From Megalobrama amblycephala (taxonomy: Eukaryota > Chordata > Actinopteri > Cypriniformes > Xenocyprididae), in the NCBI RefSeq assembly GCF_018812025.1, contig NC_063058.1, positions 16,254,797 to 16,318,796 on the forward strand: a DNA stretch of 64,000 nucleotides. Reading direction: 5' to 3'. Position numbers and translations under genes: made by a program. Under the pieces are notes generated by a model, which had not been told where the DNA came from, searched no databases, and saw only the letters and a list, made by a program, of their open reading frames with translations. Each line of letters opens with the position of its first letter. Position 1 is the first letter of the stretch. Positions 11,000 through 22,800 of this stretch are shown here, piece after piece.

Positions 11000-11450
11000 G
11001 GGAGGACGCGTATAGTGAACCAAATCTGCCTCCCCCCGTGCTGTTTTTTTCTCTCCTCAGCCTTTGTCAACTGTGGTTTTGAGGGAAGGGGATGAATATT
11101 CGCATAGGGCTGTCTACGTTTTACTTAATCTGGGACCGACTGGCAGTCACACCTCTCTTCAGTCTTCTCCTCACGACAAACGAACGAAATATCCGTCCGG
11201 TGTTTCGCGTTTAGTCACAGAGAGATGTCTGAGGATGCGCATCAATACCTTATTCATCCGTTGTCTCTCCACGGAGCCCGTCTTTGAATGTTTTACCCAG
11301 AGCATGAATGGAGCTGCTTGAGGATATACGACCTTTTCATCGGTTTTTAGGGAGCAAGGAACCCCTCGACATCTGAACACATGAATTAAAGCGATGAAAC
11401 GTCTATGACGGGCGTTACGGGACGACTACGCAAAGCCATCGCGGCATATG
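11000..11450 (+). promoter_or_regulatory. Putative chst1 promoter / first-exon region
   Basis: This stretch is richer in CpG and more complex than its AT-rich surroundings and lies 0.9-1.3 kb upstream of a spliced 5'UTR acceptor. That is what a non-coding first exon and promoter of chst1 would look like. I could not fix a transcription start or a convincing donor site, so the call is inference from position and composition only. Confidence 0.35.
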
Positions 11451-12263
11451 GTGATTTTTTTCTTTTGTTTAAATTTTCGTCATGTTCTCGTACAGCTTTA
11501 TATGAGGCAAGTATATCGAAGTATTTATTTCACGATATTTTCGAGCCTAGAAATGTTCGCGCTGGAATAAGGGATAAGTTGGTCACCGTTTTACATAGTC
11601 GACAGTCAGATCGGATCTGCTATTTTTTTTTATTTCCAACTGAATACCGAGTTGTGTTGCACTGCGGTAAATCAGAACTCGACGCGCGCTGTCGTCGACG
11701 GCTGCCTTTCAAACCTATCATAATAAGCATGCATATGGCATTGTGAGGGGCTGCAATTAATGCATCTCTCTACAGGTGCCTGAACTGGTGCCAGTTTCTG
11801 AAAAGAACTGATTTTGTAACCTGCCTGCATTCTAGAAGCTGGTTTGCTGAAGCTTTTCTGATTTCCCCAAGGGAAAAACTAAATACCTCAGGCTTGTGTA
11901 AAAGCCTGTAGGAAGCCGTTTAGTTGTAGGAGTTTGGATGCATTAAAACGTGAAGTACTTTATCAAAGTGTCATATTGCAATAAACGACTGCTTAAGGCT
12001 TGCATTGTGAAGCGTAGTGTAGAATGTAATATAATATATTTTGAAGGTACATTTGTCTTTGACTGCTTGAAATTAAGGTTTAGATCAAGTTTAGATTTAA
12101 AGTTGTTGTTTTTTTTCTTTTGATATTGACTTAAACATCTCAGTGTTTAATGTTTGCTATTTCAGACCTGGTTATATGTTTAAACTGTATTTAAATGTTA
12201 TATATCTTTATGCCTTACTTTCTGTTTGTTTTTGAACTCACTTTGAGGTCTTTTTTTTTTCAG
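11451..12263 (+). other. Probable chst1 5'UTR intron
   Basis: The interval ends in a pyrimidine tract followed by CAG at 12261-12263 (tcttttttttttcag), a strong splice acceptor 59 bases before the chst1 start codon. The donor is not identified. Apart from T-rich stretches it holds no element I recognise. Confidence 0.5.
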
Positions 12264-12322
12264 CTGCATCTTTGTCTATAGGATCAAATCGGACTGCATC
12301 ATCTAAATGAAGTTACCCAGCC
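12264..12322 (+). other. chst1: chst1 5'UTR portion of the coding exon
   Basis: These 59 bases lie between the splice acceptor and the ATG. No upstream ATG has a better context, and CC directly precedes the start codon. The assignment rests on the acceptor and on protein conservation beginning at the ATG. Confidence 0.65.
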
Positions 12323-13585
12323 ATGCAATGTTCCTGGAAGGCTGTGATTCTGCTTGCATTGGTGTCCATAGCGATCCAATACACAGCAATCAGGACTTTC
12401 ACAGCCAAGCCTTTTCATATATGTCCTGTTCCTAACCCTTTGAACTGTGGTTTGGGACAGGATGTGGAGTCCTTCGATCGGATGTGTGATGAGTACCCGT
12501 ATTTTAATTACAATTCCTCCAGGAAGACTCACATCCTCATCTTGGCGACCACCCGTAGTGGCTCCTCTTTCGTTGGACAGTTGTTCAACCAGCACTCAGA
12601 TGTGTTTTATCTTTTTGAACCGCTCTATCATGTCCAAACGACCTTAATCCCTCACCTTTCTCCCAGCAGATACGCTGTTGAGCGCAGAGTGATGCTGGGA
12701 GCCAGTCGTGACCTTCTTAGAAGCTTGTACAACTGCGACTTGTATTTCTTAGAGAGTTACATCAAACCGCAGCCGGCAAACCACACCACGGATAAACTCT
12801 TTCGACGAGGAGCCAGCAAAGCCCTCTGCTCTATGCCGGTCTGTGATGCCTTCAGCCCCAATGATGGCAATATAGAAGAGGGCGATTGTGTTCGAAAGTG
12901 TGCCTCCCTTAACTTGACCCTAGCTACCGAATCGTGTCGGGAAAGACGCCACGTGGCCATTAAAACAGTGCGTATTCCAGAGGTCAACGATCTTAAGGCA
13001 CTGATTGAGGACCCTCGGCTTAATCTGAAAGTTATCCAGCTGGTGAGGGACCCGCGTGGAATACTATCTTCGAGGATTGAAACCTTTCGGGACACATACC
13101 GCCTATGGCGGATCTGGAGAGCCACAGGCCGTAAACCCTACAACTTGGATTTGACTCAGCTCACAACAGTGTGTGACGACTTCCTGAACTCGGTGTCCAC
13201 AGGCTTAAGCCGGCCACCGTGGCTTCGAGGACGGTACATGCTGGTGAGATACGAGGACCTGGCCAGGAATCCGCTCCAAAAAACCAAGGAGGTTTATGAA
13301 TTCCTTGGTCTTTCTTTGGAAAAAAGTGTGGTGGACTGGATACATAACAACACAAGAGGCAATAACGACGTGTCAGCAAAGCATAAGTACGGCACGTTGA
13401 GGGACTCGGCGGCCAACGCAGAGAGCTGGAGGTTGAAATTGTCTCATGACATAGTTGATTACACACAAACTGTTTGTCAGCACATTTTAGATGAGCTCGG
13501 CTACAAAGCTGTCAACTCCCCCGAGGAGCTGAAAAACATGTCGCTCTCTCTCATTGAGGACAAAACCTTCATACCTTTTTTGTAA
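12323..13585 (+). CDS. chst1: Carbohydrate (keratan sulfate Gal-6) sulfotransferase 1
   Basis: An intact 420-residue reading frame in a single exon. The product transfers sulfate from PAPS to C6 of galactose in keratan sulfate and related lactosamine glycans in the Golgi lumen. It is a type II membrane protein: a short cytoplasmic N terminus (MQCSWK) and one hydrophobic anchor at about 6-23, then a stem and the catalytic domain. The 5'-phosphosulfate loop TTRSGSS is at 76-82 and the 3'-phosphate motif LVRDPRGILSSR at 240-251. Potential N-glycosylation sites are N64, N153, N197, N342 and N405. The start is fixed by the conserved N terminus. It is slightly longer than the 411-residue human protein as I recall it, mainly through residues 35-50. 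Near-identity to CHST1 in the loop regions makes a paralogue such as chst3 unlikely. Confidence 0.97.
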   Translation: MQCSWKAVILLALVSIAIQYTAIRTFTAKPFHICPVPNPLNCGLGQDVESFDRMCDEYPYFNYNSSRKTHILILATTRSGSSFVGQLFNQHSDVFYLFEPLYHVQTTLIPHLSPSRYAVERRVMLGASRDLLRSLYNCDLYFLESYIKPQPANHTTDKLFRRGASKALCSMPVCDAFSPNDGNIEEGDCVRKCASLNLTLATESCRERRHVAIKTVRIPEVNDLKALIEDPRLNLKVIQLVRDPRGILSSRIETFRDTYRLWRIWRATGRKPYNLDLTQLTTVCDDFLNSVSTGLSRPPWLRGRYMLVRYEDLARNPLQKTKEVYEFLGLSLEKSVVDWIHNNTRGNNDVSAKHKYGTLRDSAANAESWRLKLSHDIVDYTQTVCQHILDELGYKAVNSPEELKNMSLSLIEDKTFIPFL

Positions 13586-13995
13586 CAAAGGTAATCATGT
13601 GCACGCACAACTATTTTTCTACATTTATATTCTTGCCTTAATGTGATTGACATTTGCACTATGAACCTTTTTTACTTCGGAGACTCCCTCGCAGTCACCC
13701 TATGATTTTCTGAACAGCACAAGAACCAAAACACTTAGCTGTAAAGAGATCTCAACTTCACCTTGATTGCAGCGATTGCATTGAGATAGTAATGTTCATT
13801 ATTTATATATTAGAGCAGAGTACCACACTATTGACAAAGATATTCTGTATGCTGGTCATTGCTTTGACAACAGTGAATGTGAAGATTTTGTTGGTCAAAG
13901 AACCCAGACTATTCTCAAGAAAAACATTCTTTAATGTGGGACTGAAATGCTGTCATGTATAATAACAGCCGTGCAATAAAATTGTGAATGTCACA
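13586..13995 (+). other. chst1: chst1 3'UTR with poly(A) signal
   Basis: AATAAA at 13975-13980 is the first good polyadenylation signal after the stop, predicting a 3'UTR of about 400 bases. Two blocks of it (just after the stop, and about 13800-13890) are present in the pseudogene at 3943-4260. Longer forms using later signals cannot be excluded. Confidence 0.6.
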
Positions 13996-14926
13996 GTCAG
14001 ACTATTTCTCAGGTTGTTTCTCAGTGTAAAGTCTTGTCTGCCACAGAGTTTTTGGGGTTTAAGCTTGTGTTTGGTTTGCTTTTAGAATGCATAATACATT
14101 GGTGCTGTATCCGGGTAAAAAAAAAAAAAAAAAAAATCTAAAGCAAAATAATGCACTTCAGTTTGCTTGCTTTAGGTGGTTAATATGACTTACAAATATA
14201 TTGTAAAAACCAATTATTGCTGTTACATCACAGGTTTTTGTTATATTTTGCTAAATGCCATGATACTACTTCAGAAAAGTCCAATGCAATCCAAGTTTTT
14301 AGAGTGGACAATTTGGTAGTTTAATGTATTTTAGAGATTTTCATATGAAATGCATGAAGTGATTCATTCTTCAGTGGCTGTCCTCATTATCATATCACTA
14401 ATTTTCATTGATTCAGTGCATATAGATTTGTATTTAGTGGACATGGAAAAAATGTTTGGCTCAATGTATGTGAAAGAGACTTTTGCTATTTTTGAAACCT
14501 TAATAAATGTAGAGAAGCATAAATAAGATGTAATCACTTGCAAAACCACTTTTTTCATTTATAGATGAACAGCTTATTTGTTGTTGCTCAGCTTTTTCAA
14601 CTTAAAAGACAGTTGTGTACATGACTCTTTCTTGGTTGTCACAATGACCTTAATTTGTTTTAATCCTTCATGGATTTTACGTAATCTAGATAATCTGGAT
14701 TCACATTCAGGTTATTAAACCAGAAGTATTTTTTTAAATCTCATGATTGTCTCAATTGCTAACCCTCGTTCAGTTATAATGGGGAATATTAATGTTCAAT
14801 CTCCAATTTTAGAATTATGTCAGAGGCATTAGAGAGCATTAAGAGTGTGCGAGGATGAATTATCTTTCATTCCACGAGATTGTCATCAGATATACATGCT
14901 CCACAGTCATGCACCATAGAAATTAA
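13996..14926. other. Intergenic, no gene seen
   Basis: Contains a poly-A run at about 14118-14136 and otherwise AT-rich sequence with no recognisable gene or complete element. Confidence 0.4.
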
Positions 14927-15784
14927 AGGGTTAGTTCACCCAAAAATGAAATTTCTGTCATTAATTACTCACCCTCATGTCGTTCCAAACCTGTAAGACC
15001 TTTGTTCATCTTTGGAACACAAATTAAGATATTTTTGATAAAATCCGATGGCTCAGTGAGGCCTCCATTGACAGCAAGATGATTAACACTTTCAATGCCC
15101 AGAAAGCTACTAAAGGCATATTTAAAACAGTTCATGTGACTACAGTGGTCAACCTTAATGTTATGAATCGACGAGAATACTTTTTTGGTGCCAAAAAACA
15201 AAAACAAAATAATGACTTTATTCAACAATATCTAGTGATGGACGATTTCAAAACACTGCTTCATGAAGCTTCGAAGCTTTACAAATCTTTTGTTTCGAAT
15301 CGGTGGATTGGAGCACGTATCAAATTGCCAAAGTCATGTGATATCAGTAAACGAGGCTTCGAAACGTTTCGAAATTTCAATAGTTTACATGACTTTGGCA
15401 GTTTGATACACCCTCCGAACCACTGATTTGAAACAAAAAATTCATGTTTCGAAGCTTCATGAAGCAGTGTTTTAAAATTGCCCATCACTAGATATTGTCA
15501 TGAAGTCATTTTTTTTTTTTTTTTGTCACACAAAAAGTATTCTCGTCACTTCATAACATTAAGGTTGAACCACTGTAGTCACATGAACTGTTTTAAATAC
15601 GTCTTTGGTACCTTTTTGGGCATTTGAAAGAGTTAATTATCTATGGAGGCCTCACTGAGCCATCGGATTTTATCAAAAATATCTTAATTTGTGTTGCAAA
15701 GATGAACGAAGGTCTTACGGGTGTGGAACGACATGAGGGTGAGTAATTAATGACAGAATTTTCATTTTTGGGTGAACTAACCCT
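14927..15784. mobile_element. TTAA-flanked fold-back MITE (AGGGTTAGTTCACCC family), copy 1
   Basis: 858 bp with ends AGGGTTAGTTCACCC and GGGTGAACTAACCCT and TTAA just outside each (14923-14926 and 15785-15788). The arms are long: the right arm retraces 'ctcaccctcatgtcgttcc' and 'aaaatccgatggctcagtga' in inverse. A secondary hairpin around 15240-15480 repeats 'gcttcatgaagcttcgaa'. No transposase. Part of the left end recurs at 15836-15890 as a broken fragment. Confidence 0.88.
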
Positions 15785-15835
15785 TTAATGTCATACAAGG
15801 TACCATTGTCAGACTAAACAATAATTCAAACAATA

Positions 15836-15945
15836 AACATTAAAGGGTTAGTTCACCCAAAAATTATATTTTTTTATCTTTTAAGATATGCAGGAGAAAT
15901 GGCCCCCCCTTGTGGTCTGAAAAAAAATGCTAATCATGTATACTT
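15836..15945. repeat. Broken left end of AGGGTTAGTTCACCC family plus shared motif
   Basis: TTAA followed by AGGGTTAGTTCACCC and 'aaaaatta' matches the 14927 element's left end but no matching right end follows. The adjoining 'gcaggagaaatgg' and 'cttgtggtctg' match 4515-4560. Confidence 0.7.
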
Positions 15946-18015
15946 TAGTAATTGGGCTGCATTGTCAAGTCAAGCCACAGCTAGTATACATAAGACTGAT
16001 GAAGACTACAGTAAACAGCACATTGCAGGACAATACAGCATATAAAAGTATACACAATACACTCGTAACTGCAAGTGAGGCGATGCTCATTAAACTCATA
16101 ACGAAGCTTCTGTGCTCAAAGTACTTAGCTTATGTATTCAAGTGGAGCTACTAAACTAAAGATTGTGCTCTAAAGTTGTACCTTGAAATGGAGGAAGTAC
16201 TAGTTAATCAACCTTAATGTTTACAAAGCAGTTGAACCCGTACAACAGTGCGATTATCAATTATGTAGGCTTTAAATAATATCATGAAAATAATTACTGC
16301 TCCCAAGCCAGTGATAGCTAGTAATGCCAGAAATATAGTCATAATGCTATATTTGACATTAAGTTGAAACCATAAACTTTTTGTTAGTGCATGGGCTCTG
16401 ACACATAGATCAGTGGTGCTAATGCAGGGAATATTAGTTCCAATCTTTTGGTCATCTGCCAGTCCATTTTCCCTCATCATTTCCAGTCATCCCTGTCAAT
16501 AAAAGAGCAAAATTAAAATAAAGAAGTCCCATTTCAATGTGGCATTTGTAATTCAGTCAACATATACGCACTTTCTTGGCAGGTGGCTTATGTTGTGACA
16601 TGAGTTTTTTAAGTATCACAATTTTCTATTCACATTTAAGCCATTTGTTTGGTGAACTTTTAACTTTTTTCCTTCAAACTTACAAAAGTGCACTAGTAAT
16701 TGGCTCTGTGAGCCATCTTGCATGATCCTTTGCCAAAAAAGCCACCAATAATTTGGCAGCACCAGTAGACAGATCAGCTAAAAATATGCTAGCTAGAAAC
16801 TAAAGTTTTAAAACAAGGGTGTTAGGGCTACTTAAAAGCAGATACTCTTGTGTAAATTACCCACTTAAATTTGTCTGTACTATGCTGAGGAAGCTACTTT
16901 TCTCAACACATACAGTGATTAGAGAGCAAATTCATGAGAGAATGGGAGGGCCCCAGAGATGTCCAATGGTACGACTTTCAGAGGTCTGCCCCCAAATGTC
17001 AAGAAGCAGATTCTGGCATTCTGAGATTATATACATGAACAGCAGCAGATGCTATGTTGAACTTAAAGCGCTCTTCAGAGGATAGCGATTTATCATGCTC
17101 CTCACTGAACCTGCTGCCTTTCATTTAAACCACTTATTGTGATTAAGAAAACCATTGAAATCTCTTATTGTGATTAAGATGCAAATATATTTAGGAACAA
17201 GAATCAAAGTCATTGCTTTCTCTAGCCGTGGTATACCCTGTATCACCCGAGAGTTATTTGGACCCATTACTGTATACATTATCTATCAGAAGATCCCACT
17301 ATTTAATATATATTTTATTATATATTTATTTTATTAATACAGTTTTATATTAGAAGCCTATATGTTAGGACAAATAATATTTTGTGACATATGATTTTCA
17401 TGACAAACAAGACCCCCTTCCTCCAAATCGTGATGCACAATGATTTTATTATTATTCAATAAACAATAAATCTTGTAATGCAAGAAATGTTATTTTGAAA
17501 TAGCCTACTATTTTAATAGTAAGGTAGCTAATAATGCTAGCATTTATTGCCTTTAATGAATCCTCAATTAAACAAATAATAATAAACTGTATTACATATT
17601 TTATTCATTTGTTTTGGCTCAATAGACATTATTCACAGCAGCGCCATCTTTGATTTTTAACTTGCTATTTTTTAGGAATATTATTACAGCGTTCAATTTT
17701 ATAGCCTAATGCCTTATTAATGAGACAATAAGTGAGGAAGATTCCACTGTTCTCTATCTACATAATAATTCACTATTCTATATTCAAATTATTTCAAGGG
17801 TGATTCAGTGTCTGATTATCCGGCATATTAGGCCTACTCTTTTCTCACCTTCCCTGTTGTTGGTAATCTAGGCCTACACCTAAATGTTATCAAGACATTA
17901 CTCTCAGATGTTATTTTCAAACTTTTATAAGCTACTGATATATTTATGTCATTGAAAAAAAATGTTACCTCAGAAACTGTTCTTCTGGCAGATTGTCTGT
18001 CAGTCGCTCGCCAGT
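15946..18015. other. Intergenic, no supported gene
   Basis: AT-rich. A minus-strand frame at 16214-16480 (88 codons) has one hydrophobic segment, but no family I recognise and no supporting splice or poly(A) context, so it is not called as a gene. Nothing else stands out. Confidence 0.4.
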
Positions 18016-18019
18016 TTAA

Positions 18020-18661
18020 AGGGTTAGTTCACCCAAAAATGAATATTCTGTCATTTATTATTTACCCTCATGCCGTTCCACACCTGTAAGATCTTTGTTA
18101 ATCTTCGGAACACAAATTAAGATATTTTAGTTGAAATCTGATGGCTTGGTGAGGCCTTCATAGGGAGCAATGACACTTCCTCTCTCAAGATCCATTAATG
18201 TACTAAAAACATATTTAAATCAGTTCATGTGAGTACAGTGGTTCATTATTAATATTATAAAGCGACGAGAATAGTTTTGGAGCGCCAAAAAAACAAAATA
18301 ACGACTTATTTAGTGATGGCCGATTTCAAAACACTGCTTCAGGAAGCTTCGGAGCACAAATGAATCAGTGTGTCGAATCTGCTGTTCGGAGCGCCAAAGT
18401 CATGTGATTTCTTTATAACTTTATAATATTAATATTAAACCACTGTACTCACATGAACCGATTTAAATATGTTTTTAGTACCTTTATGGATCTTGAGAGA
18501 GGAAGTGTCATTGCTCCCTATGGAGGCCTCACGGAGCCATCGGATTTCAACTAAAATATCTTAATTTGTGTTCTGAAGATGAACGAAGGTCTTACGGGTG
18601 TGGAACGGCATGAGGGTGAGTAATAAATTACATTATTTTCATTTTTGGGTGAACTAACCCT
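18020..18661. mobile_element. TTAA-flanked fold-back MITE (AGGGTTAGTTCACCC family), copy 2
   Basis: 642 bp with the same termini as 14927-15784 and TTAA at 18016-18019 and 18662-18665. The two arms are near-perfect inverses (for example 'gaggaagtgtcattgctccc' on the right against 'gggagcaatgacacttcctc' on the left). The interior differs in length from copy 1. Confidence 0.9.
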
Positions 18662-18849
18662 TTAACGTTTTTTTTTTCTCACAAATGAGGTTTTCACAAC
18701 AAAACCTGCCCAATTGCTACTCAAAACTAGCACAATCCCCCCGGTAAAAATTGCATTCCAGGGGGGCAAAATCTGCGTTTTTGGAGGGGTTCCCCTGGTA
18801 AATTCGCATTCCAGGAGCTAAATATCATGTCATTTGGGGTCGTTTCAAC

Positions 18850-20056
18850 CAGTGTTAATTTTGATTTAGTTTTAGTCATAGTCTTTTGACTAAAATGGCA
18901 TTTAGTTTTAGTCATATTTTAATCATTGAAAATTGTAGATTTAGTCGACTAAAATCTAACTTAGGTAAATTGTAATGCATTAAGCAAGTATTTCTCTAAC
19001 AATACACAGTTGCGATACACTGATATACATCTGATATTCTCCAAACTTATGTTCACTTAAGACAACCAACTATACTTTACTTGCCAAAGCGGACAGTTTT
19101 TGACCGTTCAAGTGCAAAGAGACACGAAAGAGAGCTCAATTCAGTACTTGTCATTTCAATTCAGTTTTTGCTTTTAAATGTCTATGTAGTTTTTTATTTC
19201 TGTTTTAGTAATTTTAGTACATCAGGTTAAGCTAAAGCTTGGAAACCAGATGAAATAAAATAAGTTTACATTTTTTATATATTTATTTTTTATTTCAGTT
19301 AATGTTTATTTCAAGTAATGAAGTGTTTTTAATGGTTTTAGGTTTAGTTAACTCTAATAACCCTTATACTTGTCAAATATATTGAATAATGTGTCAAATA
19401 ATGTCTTTTCTTCTTGTGACAGAGGATACATTAAATATTAAAATAAAATATTAAATTAAATTGAATTAAATAGAAATTAAATTAAGTTAAATACAGTTTA
19501 TTGTGTAAACAAAATAACAACAACAATAAATCATAATAATAAAAAAACCCTCCCGAAATACGCCGTGACTCTTATTCTGAAATCTCTGCAATCTGTACTG
19601 TAGTTGCAGGCTGCTCATTTAAGTTCAGGTGAGGGATAGTAAAATATGTGTTCTCACAACCGTATAAACATCGTGTAGTAAACATTGTCATAATTCATCA
19701 ACATTAGCTCATAAGCAATCGCTTGGCATAAATGTGCGCTATTAATTAATTGCGCAGCAGTCTGAAGTGCTGCTGCTGCACGAGCCTTTAGAGCGCGCAA
19801 GAGTGCCGCTTTTCCCGCGGTTAGATCAGGACGTTACACTTCAAATCTGTGCATCTTCCATTACAGGACAGCAGTCCTGACTGGATATCTTCCCAAATCG
19901 TCCCTCTCTATCATTTTCGTCTCGTTTTTATTTGTTGACGTAGATTTTAGTCATAGTTTTAGTCATTCAAAACCAATTTTTATTTAGTCATCGTATCGTT
20001 TTCGGCCGCGAAAAAATGTTGTTGACGAAAATTATTCGTCAACGAAATTAACACTG
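18850..20056. mobile_element. hAT non-autonomous element with perfect 8 bp target duplication
   Basis: The element begins CAGTGTTAATTTTG and ends AAATTAACACTG. The 8 bp GTTTCAAC is present on both sides (18842-18849 and 20057-20064). CAG...CTG ends with 8 bp duplications are diagnostic of hAT elements. It is 1207 bp, AT-rich, and holds repeated 'tagtcatagtttt' motifs near both ends and no transposase. Confidence 0.92.
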
Positions 20057-20190
20057 GTTTCAACCTGCGGACATGAAAAACAACCTGCGGCAACAGTGTT
20101 AAAGTAGCCCAGTTACTTGGCAACACTGTCGTGAGCCCATTCATTTTTATTTCAGACAACAAAGTTGAAATTATATGAATAAGCAGTTTA

Positions 20191-21533
20191 TAGAGAATAC
20201 GAATCTGACGTCACGCCGCATTGAGTTCTGGGTAACTTCTTTGTTTATTCGCCATCTTGACAGGATCGCGCAGCCTTTCCGTTATTGAGTTTAGTGCAGT
20301 AATTTGTTTTCTGTCATGATTGTGAAAAATGTCACCATTGTATGTCATTAATGCTGCATCGATAATTGTGATAGTAACTCAGATCATGGTTCTGAGAGAA
20401 AACAAGACAGTGAAAAACGTTTTTTCGCCTTTTGTACGTGTAAAAACACCAAGGGAACACCAAGTCGAGGAGGTGACGAGAAGACGCCGGATGGCAAATC
20501 TATTCATAATTGCACTGATTAAACCCACTGCTTATCACTCAATAAAAGAATCACATTGCTAAGTGTTTTTGAACGTTTTGATTTCGTTTGGTTTAATAAT
20601 TAACATTACCTTTGCAAGTCTGACTCTCACTGCGCTCGTGAATTAGCAGAACTTGACGGGGACATTCAAATGCTTAACAAGAAAAACGCTTCATGTGACA
20701 AACAAACAATTCTGTATATTTATTGAATCATACTGCGTGGAGATACGCAAATGAGCCCAAAATATGAACGCAACACGTTTATAAAAAGGGTTTCCTCTCG
20801 TGTCCTCTCAAGAAAAGGCTTCATGCACTTAAACTGATATTAAAGAGACCAAATTCTATTTACAAATAAAGCACATGCAGAAAAACGGATGAGACCAAAA
20901 TATAAACTTTCAGGATCACTTAAAATGCAAGCATTTTATACATTTTCTTCATAACGGTTTTATATGAAACTGCTTAGTGTGGTTGTCATTTGTTAAAATA
21001 AATATAAAAATACATTGTGTTCGTGTCCGTCTGTCCGCTGAATTTGACCCATAATCTCTGATTCTCCTCATCTGTGATCGTGGAAAAGGGGGATTACAAT
21101 GACAACAGTTGTAGGCCTACTCAGTATGCTCGTTTAAGCACCATTTAAACGTTTCCAACAAATAAATGAATCGACTTTTCTCAGTGTGTTGATCACATAG
21201 ATTTATTTGGATATTCATACGATGGCTGAAGCAGTGGTGAGCGTCCAGCGTGCGACACGGTAAACAGATCAACATTGTAAACGAAATTCTACAAAACTTC
21301 AGTGAAAATAAATAAATAAATAAATAAAATGATCATGCGACGCGATAAAATAGCTTCTATTCCCTGCAAACGATACCATTAAAAATGTTAACGTTCCACT
21401 TAATGGCAGAAACAAAACAAAAGGTAAGCAAGAATCCGTATTAATTTCAGTGCGAGTAATAGAGGGCGATCCTGTCAAAATGGCGGCGCCGCCCCGGCAT
21501 GCAACGAGGCGTGACGTCGGTTCGTATTCTCTA
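20191..21533. mobile_element. TIR element with TTTA flanks
   Basis: The ends are TAGAGAATACGAA at the left and TTCGTATTCTCTA at the right. Subterminal 'gacgtcacgcc' and 'gacaggatcg' also occur in inverse at both ends. TTTA is found on both sides (20187-20190 and 21534-21537). A + strand frame at 20329-20562 contains LYVIN...TPREHQVEE, which faintly recalls a THAP start but lacks the cysteines. Superfamily unknown. The interior includes an AAAT microsatellite at about 21306-21328. Confidence 0.75.
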
Positions 21534-21538
21534 TTTAA

Positions 21539-21848
21539 AGCTGCAGTCCGCAACTTTTTTGTGTTAAAAATTTACAAAAATTATATAATGAGAATATACA
21601 ACATGAATCCATTTTCCAAACCGTGTTTTTGTCTTATCCTGAATCATTATGGTACACTTATAATAAGTGTTTATATTCTGACTATTTCAGACCGAACTGG
21701 TAGGACTCGCCGCAGAGTATCACAGTAACTGCGTGACTCGCCATAGACAAGCACTGAGAAAAGTAGCTCCGGCTAGAATGTTCCTCTGCAAGACGCGTGC
21801 AGTTCTGTTTATTAACCGCTAGAGGGCCAAAAATCGCGGACAGCAGCT
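21539..21848. mobile_element. TTAA-flanked MITE (AGCTGCAGTCCGC family)
   Basis: 310 bp with ends AGCTGCAGTCCGC and GCGGACAGCAGCT and TTAA at 21535-21538 and 21849-21852. It abuts the right flank of the preceding element, sharing the TTTA/TTAA boundary bases. No coding content. Confidence 0.85.
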
Positions 21849-22062
21849 TTAAGCGAAATGGTTGGCAACTGTAGGCAATTCTCTTATTGACACAGGTTTA
21901 CAACTGTTTGTAATTTGTTCCGTTGTAATAATATGCTGTTTTTTCTGTGAATCGATTCTTTCTAACAGCTAATAGGACTTTGTTTCACTTATACAGCGCT
22001 TATACACTTATCATTTATGTTAAATCAATGGTAAGTTTTTGCGGCCACGGCTGGTTAGGACA

Positions 22063-22790
22063 GTAGTTTTCAATCCTGGTCCTGGGAGCACTGCACATTT
22101 TGTATGTCGTCTTTATTTAACACACCTGATTCAGATCCTCAGCTGGTTAGCAGAGAGGTCCATGAACGTAACTAAAGCAGACTTTTTTTTTATTTTTTAT
22201 TGAACATTACAGGGGATACATATATCATAATGATCACTTAAAAGAACAGGATAACAAACTTAAAGTGGAGCAATGCAATAGAATACATTTTCAAACAAGA
22301 TAGAATAAACAGGGATAGTCTACTAAAAAGATAATGTAATTAACAGAAACATCTAAAAAAAAAAAGCAATATATAATTGGCCACGCCCACACTAGGCTGA
22401 GCACGCAAATTTTTACAAACACGGCAACGGTCGGAAATACGACGTTAAAATCTGCTGCATCTTTTTTTTAAAACATAATTCAGAATACATATCAAAATGT
22501 AAAAATATGCGCTCTACTCAACTTCTTTTAATTCAGCCAAGAGTTCACGCCATGATGTATCAATCTTCTAATTGTCACACGTCTCCATGTGAAACAAATG
22601 TGCAGGGCGGAGTTCACCAAACTTAAATTTCGGAATGTGGTGAAGTTCACATGAGCTTGAATTTCCTTGAATTTGCATGAGTATGAATGGAAGTCAATGG
22701 AATGAAAAGTGTAGTGCGTCTGGCCCCTTAAGACGAGGCCTAAAGCAATATACAGTACAAGGAGCCCAAAAAAAGTCAGCACTGGCTGTG
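22063..22790. mobile_element. Composite insertion bounded by GGTTAGGACA repeats
   Basis: The 10 bp ggttaggaca occurs at 22053-22062 and again at 22791-22800, as a target-site duplication would. The inserted sequence opens 'gtagttttcaatcctggtcc', similar to an interspersed repeat common in fish, then has a T-rich stretch and unique-looking sequence. The ends are not inverted repeats, so it may be a retro-insertion or several events. Confidence 0.5.
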
Positions 22791-22800
22791 GGTTAGGACA

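Noticed and set aside
12299..13466. Open frames antisense or out of frame to chst1 (98-122 codons)
   Set aside because: They are shadows of the conserved chst1 coding sequence and show no independent domain.
20329..20562. Possible THAP domain in the TAGAGAATACG element
   Set aside because: The start faintly resembles a THAP N terminus but the zinc-binding cysteines are absent and the core motifs do not follow.
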